From positions 29,320,001-29,384,000 of the forward strand of contig BSBM01000372.1 of NCBI GenBank assembly GCA_027924585.1: a stretch of 64,000 nt of DNA, in the 5' to 3' direction. Position 1 is the stretch's first letter, and every line of letters begins with the position of its first letter. Both the position numbers and the translations under genes were made by a program. Under the pieces are notes generated by a model, which saw only the letters and a program-made list of their open reading frames with translations, was not told the origin of the DNA and searched no databases. The stretch is from Larix kaempferi (Eukaryota; Streptophyta; Pinopsida; Pinales; Pinaceae). This document shows positions 49,401-58,400 of this stretch, in pieces.

Positions 49401-52400
49401 AATCATTGCTATAAAAGTGGTCACATTATGGTATCTAATGCATTTTGGGAAAAATGAGATCATCTACCATCAAACCAAAACTGAGTTTAAAATGTATGCT
49501 CCTAATATCACTTTGTTAATTTAGGACTATGTAGCAATGTTCCACCAAGTCTTCGGGACGCGGGAGCAAGGAAACGCACATTGGGGACGTGTAGAGGCAC
49601 CCCCAAATTTTGGGGTATTTTGGGGGACGGGGGGGCGTCCGGGTCCTAAGTTCTAACATAGGGGCCCCTATCTCCAAAATTTTAAATTATTATAAAATAA
49701 AAAATATGAATTGTGTACATATTACATATCAATTCTTCATCCGATCAACATTTACATTCTAAATTGAAACTCATCATTGTGCAATGTACATTGTAAACAT
49801 GATATTCAATTCATGATGGCTATTTTAAATTTTAAATGCATGCACATCTTCCATAATAACTTTGAATCATAAACATAAACAATAGATAAATTTTAAATGA
49901 CAAATCAATAATCATAAATCATATTTGATAAATTTAAAATCATAAATCATAAATTTGAATTATAGACATATCAGATAAACACCTACAAATAAAGAGTGAT
50001 GAGTCAAAGACTCAATCTGAGTTCATCAGACAGTAACTAAAATTATAAAACTAAAAGTGGCAAAAAGAAATCATCAAAAGAGCATCAAGGAGATATTTCC
50101 ATGGACTGGTCCTCCTGATGCATCTGTTGCATGAAGTCACCATCTATGGGAGTGTCACCATCTAAGTTAGAGTCAGTCTCAGTCTCAGCCTCGAGACTGA
50201 TTTATTTTTTAGGTTTTTCATAAAAAAAAATAAAAATTCAGGAGGGGGTAGCACCTGGGCGTCCCCTATTTTCGGGAGGGGGCGTCTACAAGCCCCCCTT
50301 TGCAGGAAACTCCTCCTAGTGTGTTTCGCCAAGTTTCGCAGAAAAGGGGGCGCTGGGAAACGTTTCCCATGGAGCCTCCCAGCCCCCGGGGCGTGGGAAG
50401 CGCAGGGGGCGAGCCCCCGACCTTGGGAGACGCGTCCCCGTGGAACACTGCTATGTAGATATATCATATAGATTATAATATGATACTACTTGATAGTGTT
50501 CAATGTTTATTTATCAAGGAAAAATAACATGCTAGCAACTAGATGCTTTAGGCCTTTCTAGCATTCACTGCTTATATTATAAAAACTCACTCACCGTTGG
50601 TATTTTTAGATAACCACTTGGAGCCAGATGTTCCTGCATAGAATGCAAATGCAAACACAAAAACAATTTAATGACCTTATTCTTCCCCATGTATTGTTAG
50701 CCATTGAAAATCAATCTTAAACCCATATCTCAAAAGGTCAGTATATTATGAAAGGAATGCAGAAGACACAAGACCACATGGGTAATGAGTTTAAGAAGCA
50801 GACCTGCACAAAATCAGAATATAATCCGCCCTTAATTAAAGCATCGACAAGTGCACAGATAAATGATGTCTGAGAAGTACCAATAATCAGAGTAAGTATT
50901 CAGACTAACAGTAAATGCAGAGGAAACTAAAGATGATTTCCTCACAGTCCATGCATAGACAACGATGCAAATCAAATCTGTATCCTTAAAGTACCATTTT
51001 AATTCTTGAGATGAACCCAAGACTTTTAAAAGCTCTGCATAGTTGGAATTCAAATTAAATAAAAATTACATTTATAGTTACATAGTATTTATCAAAGTTT
51101 TCCAACAAACCATGTAGGAATCATCACTAACATGTAAAAATATTTGAAAGTAAAACTACAAAGTTTCCAGAGTATGTCTTCAGTTTCTTTGAAAAATGAC
51201 GAGATTTCATAGACTCTGCCATTATTTCCTATGGAACCTGCCATTATTTCATTACTCCCATCATCAAGTCTGAGGCATTGGGTACCCATAAATAAATCCA
51301 TTGTTTAAGGTAACTGTCTTGACAGCATTGTACAAATCCCACATAGTAAAGGATCCACATAGCATTTGCTTGTCCGTAAAATTGGAAAATTAAAAGGCAT
51401 ACCAGATATCTGTCAATTGGTACACAGTTGGCAGTATTTCTACTTGATGAATTAAGAATAATGCGATGGCAATATCTCATTTTCATGTTAATAACTACAA
51501 TGGTCATAGCCCTTTGGTAATCTTCATTCTTAAATTCTAGCGTATGTTGCTTTTGCTTTCTTGCAATAAAACAGACATTATATTTGAATACATCTCCACT
51601 TCTATGCCTAAATTTACTTTAAATTTTATGATTACTTGAATGATACCGTAGATGTTGCTTATTAATTTCTATATCTTACATAATGACTTTCCTGGTACCC
51701 TTGTTGTTTATGCAATGTAATTGTCTGCCCCATGATGTACATATTTGTTCTATGAAGTAATACATGCATAATTTCAAAAAACACATCTTCTAAAATGACC
51801 AAACTTAAAATGCTTGTATCTTCATTCCCCAAAATTTCTCCATGCTGCACAGATCTATCAAAAAGATTTAATCTATCCCTTCCCAGGATTTATTGTCAAA
51901 TTTCAATGGAACACATATATATACACCAGGATTTGGAATGGTACTTGAACCTATTGCAACTGGCATAAACCTACAGTCTCTGTAAGTATTATGAAGAAAG
52001 ACAAGCACATGAAATTGCTTCCATTAATTTCATGCAGCTTTTTCAGCAATTCAGTATGGATGTAGAAGACTATTATACAATTCTTTCATATGTAACACAC
52101 AACTTGTTATGGTCCTGTGGTGGACAACTTGAAGATGGCTGTGCAAAGGATGTGCTATCACATTGTTTAAGTGTTAGATATAATGATCATAATTAGATTT
52201 AGGTGAAATTTTGTTATATAATAAAGTCACAATAAATGAATTGGTAGTTCTTTCTAATGAAGTGATGTAATCATGAAATAATAAATCTAATCAATAGAAG
52301 ATTAGGCCATTGGGAGTTATTGCACCAAGAGTAGCGAGGTGCCTACAACCCAATATGGGGGAGATGTTGTGATGTGATGTGATGTGACATATTTTAATAA

Positions 52401-55400
52401 TAAAAATATATAAAATAAAAAAACATGTCGGCTAGAAAAATTTTACATATATTTTAATCATTAATGAAATTAAATATATATTATGCTAATCGAATCATCA
52501 TGACTATTCTTTGAATTTTTTTATCTTAAATTTTTTACACATCAAGAAAAAAATTACACCTTAAGAAATTGGATCCCTCTTAGTGCTTAATAGATCCAGG
52601 TTTAAGATGGATCTATGCTGGTGTAGTGAACTCATGTCTCCTTTACTATGAATTGAGAGTCGAGACATTGCATCACCCACTGATCAAGCAATTATCATTC
52701 TCTCTCTTTTACTCGTATGTGTATTTCTTGTCTACAATCTTGTGCAAACCTTACATGGTATCAGATCTACAATGCAAAGAGGTGAAGGACCTAGGGACTG
52801 CTGTAGATCAGAAATGGACCAAGGGACTACTTACACATGGATTAGACAAAAGAAAGGCAAGCAGACCCGAAACATAGATAAGTTTTTTTATGAGCCAACC
52901 TTAAGACATATGAATAGTTGTTTTTGAACTTATCTATCAGTTTAGGCCAACCTTGATGTATTTGAATATGTATTTTAGTATCACCACGTGAGGAATATAA
53001 CAGAATCAATTTAGGTGTGCGATAGGACATTGTGACAAAGGATTTAAGGCATTGTTACAGAAGATTTAAGGTGTTGGTACAAGAGTTATGGTGCAATAAG
53101 GTGCTGTTACAAGGGTTAGGATGAGTTTCAACTGCAGCAGAAGACAATTTTAGTGAGTTGCAGACCACAGTTACAGGTTGGTACACCATTGTTACAGGCA
53201 CAAGAAAATAGGGCAAATTAACGTGAACCAACAATTGTTCCAGACTAGGGAGCTGTTGATTGAGTTGTCATTGATGCCAACATGGACATGCAATGGCCCT
53301 TTCAATAGTCATTGATGCCACCAAGATCCCCTGCTGTGGTGATTGACAGGTATGGACTTGATCGTGACACTTCCACATGCTCCTGGTATCTTATGGGACT
53401 TGTTACACAGGATGGAGTCCTCTACCCACACATAGTGGTCAGCTAGATGGTCACATTCATAGGTATCAACATGATGGTTGCACAAGTATGGTTGCGTAGT
53501 ACTAGTACCCTCACATGTGGTACCTTGGCCCTTGGAGCCCATACGCAGATGGTTTGTGCTTTGCAGCATTTGGTGGAACCCTACACTTCTTTGGGATGGC
53601 CTTACACCCTTGCATATGATGGAGATTGCCATTTGCATATGTTGGTCATGGATTTATTCAACCATGCTTTGATGAAGCCCACATGTATTGTATTTATCCT
53701 TGAAGATGTCCATTAAAGTCCTTATCTCTCTTGATATGAAACCCTTGGACATGATCTCCTTGCATGTGGTTGCTTGTGGCTTGGGACCCACACAATCGTG
53801 GCATGATGATGCTTCTTGTATGAAGCCCATGGAGATGTGGATCTTGGAGACATGAAGACTTCTTGAAGACCATTGAGGTGCCCCTATTCTCTTGCACGAT
53901 AAAGTTTTGGGACCCACACACATAGTATGGTCTTATCCATGTTGATGATATCCTTGTACAAGGATGTTTGGGTTTTGGAACCCACCTATAATGTGGTTTG
54001 AAGCCCACAAGCTTGCCACTGTGACAATGATGCCCTTACACTCTTGCATGTATGTAACCTTGTTGAAGAAGCCTTCTTGTTATGACAAGGGTGTTCTTGG
54101 AGGGTCTTGGACATGGTAGTCTTTATGATGCCTTTGCATGAGGTGACTTATGTTTGGAGATGTTTGCATGCTCTTGGCTGTTGAGGTGAAGTCCATTGCC
54201 TGCATTTGATTGTCTTGAAGTTGTTGAACTCTTAATCCCACAAGCTTGGAGGAGACCTTGCCTTTGGAAGAAGCCCTCACGCACTTATCACTTGAAGTAT
54301 GGAGCTCTTGCACATGGTTGGTTGATTTTTGAAGCCCCTGCTGCTATGATGAAGTCCATGACAAAATGATGGAATCTTTGACTTGTTGGATAAATCTTTA
54401 GTTGATGTTTGAAGCCCTTGTATTCTTTGGAGCCCTTGCTTGTTGGCCATAAGCCCACAATTTTTTTGAAGAAGCTTTCAAAATGATTTCAAGCCAAATC
54501 TGATGTCCTGCACAATTTGAAGAAATTAAGGGTGAAGAACCTTGCCAATGCAAGTAAGAACTGCACAAAATAGTAGCTCTCATCACGCCGTTTCCAACGG
54601 TAGGTGGCAAGTCATGTGGTTCCTTATGGTTGAAGAGATTTTAATTTTTAAAGTTGACGTGGTGTTTTACCCCATCCAATGAGGTCGGCCCAGTCCAAAA
54701 AGAAAAGAGAATATATTTATAGTGCAGGTTGGACAGTTAAAACCCTCCACATTGAACCTATATTTATACACCCTATTCCATTCATTTTATACACGATTTG
54801 TGAAGTGTTTTTAGCTCTGAACTTCATGGGATAGCTCTGAAATTCATTGGATATCACTACCGAGGAAGCCGCAGTCAGCAGTGGACTGTCTTAAAATGTA
54901 CAGGGGTCTGATTTTTTTGTGGCTACAGCACAGAGATCCACAGAAAATTTAGGCTGCTATAGTAGTGCACTTAGCAGCAGCAGTAGTAAAGATATCATGC
55001 TCTGAATTCGGGTTAAAAAGGAATACTGAGGGAGTTGCAGGAGCAGAAAACTCTGATTTTTTTTTGCAGCTGTAGCAGTGAAGTTTCAGCTCTGAAATTC
55101 GTTGGATAATGACTGAGGCAGCCGCAGGGGATCCAAAGACAGTGTAGATGACAAGCAAAACTTGATCTGATTTTCAGGCTGTTTAAATGCTGTGTATTTA
55201 GGGCTACAGTAATATGAAATCAGACCTCTGTAGCAGCATGTAAAAGATGAATATCTCAGGCTTTTTGAAGATTTCATTTTGAAGTAGGTTGCAAACATCT
55301 TGCTTCATCCAAAGATTTTGTTTTCATTTTGGAACGAGCAACTCTATGTAATATAACCATTATAGGTGTTAGGAACCCATGTCAACCCTTCTATTTACTT

Positions 55401-58400
55401 TGTTAGTATATTGTTGTTGGACGCATATGCTTTGTAAGTCGTCCCCTATGTCACAGGGTTCGGCGAATTTCTTCTATGAAATTCGAAATTCGTTGAATTT
55501 TATGAAAAAATCAAAATTCGTTGAAGTTCGGCGAATTTCAACGCCGAACTTGAAGACGAACCGAATCGAATTCGAATATGAACGAACCTCAAGCGAAAAT
55601 TAAGACAAATCTGAAGACAAATTTATGAGTTTTCGGGTGAAGTTCGCCGAGTTTAATTAGTTTTTTATTAATTAACTTAATTTTAATTGATTAAAAAGGT
55701 TTAATTTAAAGCCTAAACCTAATCCCTCAAATTTTCTGCCCCGACTCCCTTCCCGCGTCTGTTGTTTTTTGCCGCGTTTGTTCCGAGTCCACTGCTTCTT
55801 TCCATTGCCACCGCTGCACACTGCACAATCCCAGACTCCCAGTCTGCTGTTCGATGTCCTCCGCTGCGGGCCTGCTCATTGGCATCGTGTTGGAAGTGTC
55901 ACGGCCCACAACAGACTGCCACTGCTCGGCCCCCATCCTGCTGGAAGTGTCACGGCCCACAACAGACTGCCACTGCTCGGCCTACACCATTGCACACACA
56001 ACATTTCTTCTCCCCGCAACTCCTCCCACTGCAAAGTCGTGCTGGAGTGCACCACTGCTGGCCACACGGTCAACATCTCCACCGCGTGCAGTTCATTTTG
56101 TAATTTATAACTGCATTATAAACTGAAAATTGCATCATGTTATAAATTCTAATTTTTTTATCATGTTATAAATTACAGCTTATTAAATTATGATCATGTT
56201 GTAAATTTTAATTTCTAGTAACTGATTAGTGATTACTAATTAGTGATTATTACGATAAAATCTGCTAAATGCATGCATTTATTGATGAAAATCTGCGAGC
56301 ATATATTTTTCTAATAGCTGCAAGCATGCATATATAATGATAAATATGCTTTATTTTTTGTTTTCATGCTTTCACTGTCACATCATTTTAAGTTTTATGT
56401 TATGTTTCATGCATTAAAATAATGATAAAATTTCTTGATTTGTAGCCATTTTATTTTTATTCTATATTTTATTTTAATTATATATATATTGGAAAATTAT
56501 TATATTGCCGAACCTCATCCTGAACTTCATAAAAAAATTCGAATTCGAACCGAATTTCAAGGTCACCGAACTCGAATTCGAACCCAAACCATGTGACATA
56601 GGTCATCCCATAGTATTTGTTGATCCATAGTTTGTATTATTGTTGTCGGACGCATATGCTTTGTAAGTCGTCCCGTAGTAATTGTTGATCCATATTTTGT
56701 ATTTGCCCATGGTTTGTATTGACACATGGTATTGACCCATGGTATTGGCGCTTAGACTTAGTATATAAGTTTGTGTTGAGACCAATGAAGGTACCGTGAA
56801 GTTATTTGTATTGAACTTGGTCAAAGGAGGTTGCCCCCTCGAAGTGACCTGCGATCAATATAAAAGTGATTCTGAGTTCTGTTATTTCTGCTATCTCGTG
56901 TATTTTCATTAATTAATTGTTACAGGTTCTCCACAATAGGAAGGTGTTAGATGTAATGGTTATAATTAGACTTAGTTGTACTTTTTCCGTGCAATAAAAT
57001 CACAATAAATGAATCAGGTTGAGTCCCTTTTAATAAAGTGATGTAATCATGAGATAATAAATGTAGTCCTTAAAAGATTAAGTATTTACTATTTACTATT
57101 CAGCAACTATGTACATATTCCTTTCTCGCTTACTATGTATTGAAATTTGAGACATTGCATCACTCAATAATCAAGCAATTATCATTCTCTCTCTTTTACT
57201 TGAATGTATATTTCGCGTATACAATCTTGTGTAGAAATCATGTTAATGTATTTGTAACTTTGGAATATATTCATTTGTATATTTTATATTGTATTCATAT
57301 GTTAAAATTGTACTTCCGACGGAGAGGTTTATTCCTCCGATCGGGAAAGTTACTATTGTACTTGAAGGGTTATTAGACTCTCCTAGAGAAGTCCGCCCTG
57401 AGTTAAGTGGTAGAGGGTTATTAGACTCTCCTAGAAGAAGTCGGCCCAATTAGGGTTAAAGTCAAGTGAAAGTAAAGTATAAATAGAGAGGGTGCTCCTC
57501 TCTATTTATTCATTCACTCACTCACTCATTTGTGCATTAGTGAGAGAGAGGAGGAGTTCGCACAAGTGAAGAAGAGAGAAGCTGCTGGAGACCATTTCTA
57601 TCTTTTGGGGTTTTGTATTGTTGCTCATTCTATCTCTGAGGAAGTTGTGGGGTTTTCTCCTTTATGGTTTCCCCGATGAAACTCTTTGTGTCTCTTGTCT
57701 CTTGTGTTTGATTTGCTGTGCATGTTATTCTCTCAGATAAGATCCTAAATCATATTGAATTAAATAGTGAAAAATCTAACAAATCAAAGTAGTAAAAACC
57801 CGAACTGGCACAGGAAACGATGAGGATCAGACTGGGACTGAACTAGTTTCTAAACAAGTTACTAAAAATACATAAAATATGAAAATTTAATCAAATATAT
57901 ATTTATCCATGTAAATTGATGTAAATCTAAACCATTAAACACCAAATATGCAAATAGAGGGGGGGTGTTCATGTACATCAATGTAAATCCAAACCATTAA
58001 ACACCAAATGCGCAAATGTGTCTGAACCAGTTAAACCAATCTGTCAACCAGTCCAACCAGTTCCCATACTGTACAGCCAGTTTTTAATCACTAGTATAAA
58101 TCTACAAAAGGATGGGAAAATGGCTCTTGCTTCATGTTACAGCTCACTCTAAGCAAAATAGTATTAACAATCGAAACTGACACAATAATTGGTAGGGTCA
58201 GATTGGGATTGAACCAATTTTTTAACCAATAAATAAAAAATCCATAAAATATGAAAATTTAATATATACATATATATATACACACACACAAGCCATTAGA
58301 CACCAAATAACAAAATATGTAACTAGAGGGGGGCCTCATTATAAAGCAGTAACTTAGGGTTTAGGTATATATATATATATCCAAACCATTAGACACAAAA

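Larger units (their letters stand above)
16891..50594 (-). other. Giant (33.7 kb) intron of PPT1 filled with nested transposable elements
   Basis: The donor is ACG|GTGAGT at 50594 and the acceptor is CTGCAG at 16891. The flanking exons encode adjacent family blocks (KIPT followed by DISEYL) in the same phase, so no coding sequence is missing between them. At least nine identifiable transposable element insertions lie inside, several nested in one another. Confidence 0.9.
52172..57240 (+). mobile_element. Copia-like LTR pair enclosing other insertions
   Basis: TGTTAGATATAATGATC at 52172 and TGTTAGATGTAATGGTT at 56945 start two related LTR copies that share ATAATAAATs, GACATTGCATCAC and ATTATCATTCTCTCTCTTTTAC blocks. 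The left copy is followed by a primer binding site. No pol motif was found inside, and target duplications were not found (left TTAAG, right TGTTA), so the two LTRs may also be independent insertions. Confidence 0.55.

Noticed and set aside
50162-50467. Minus-strand open frame of 101 codons near the PPT1 exons
   Set aside because: It is made by the GC-rich terminal region of the MITE at 49535-50450 and crosses its boundary.
51092-51507. Minus-strand open frames between PPT1 exons as additional exons
   Set aside because: The flanking exons join in frame with no missing family residues, so no exon is expected here.
55762-56126. Overlapping open frames of 90-113 codons in the GC-rich core
   Set aside because: Long frames occur in three forward frames and one reverse frame, as expected from GC-rich sequence with few stops; no domain was recognised.
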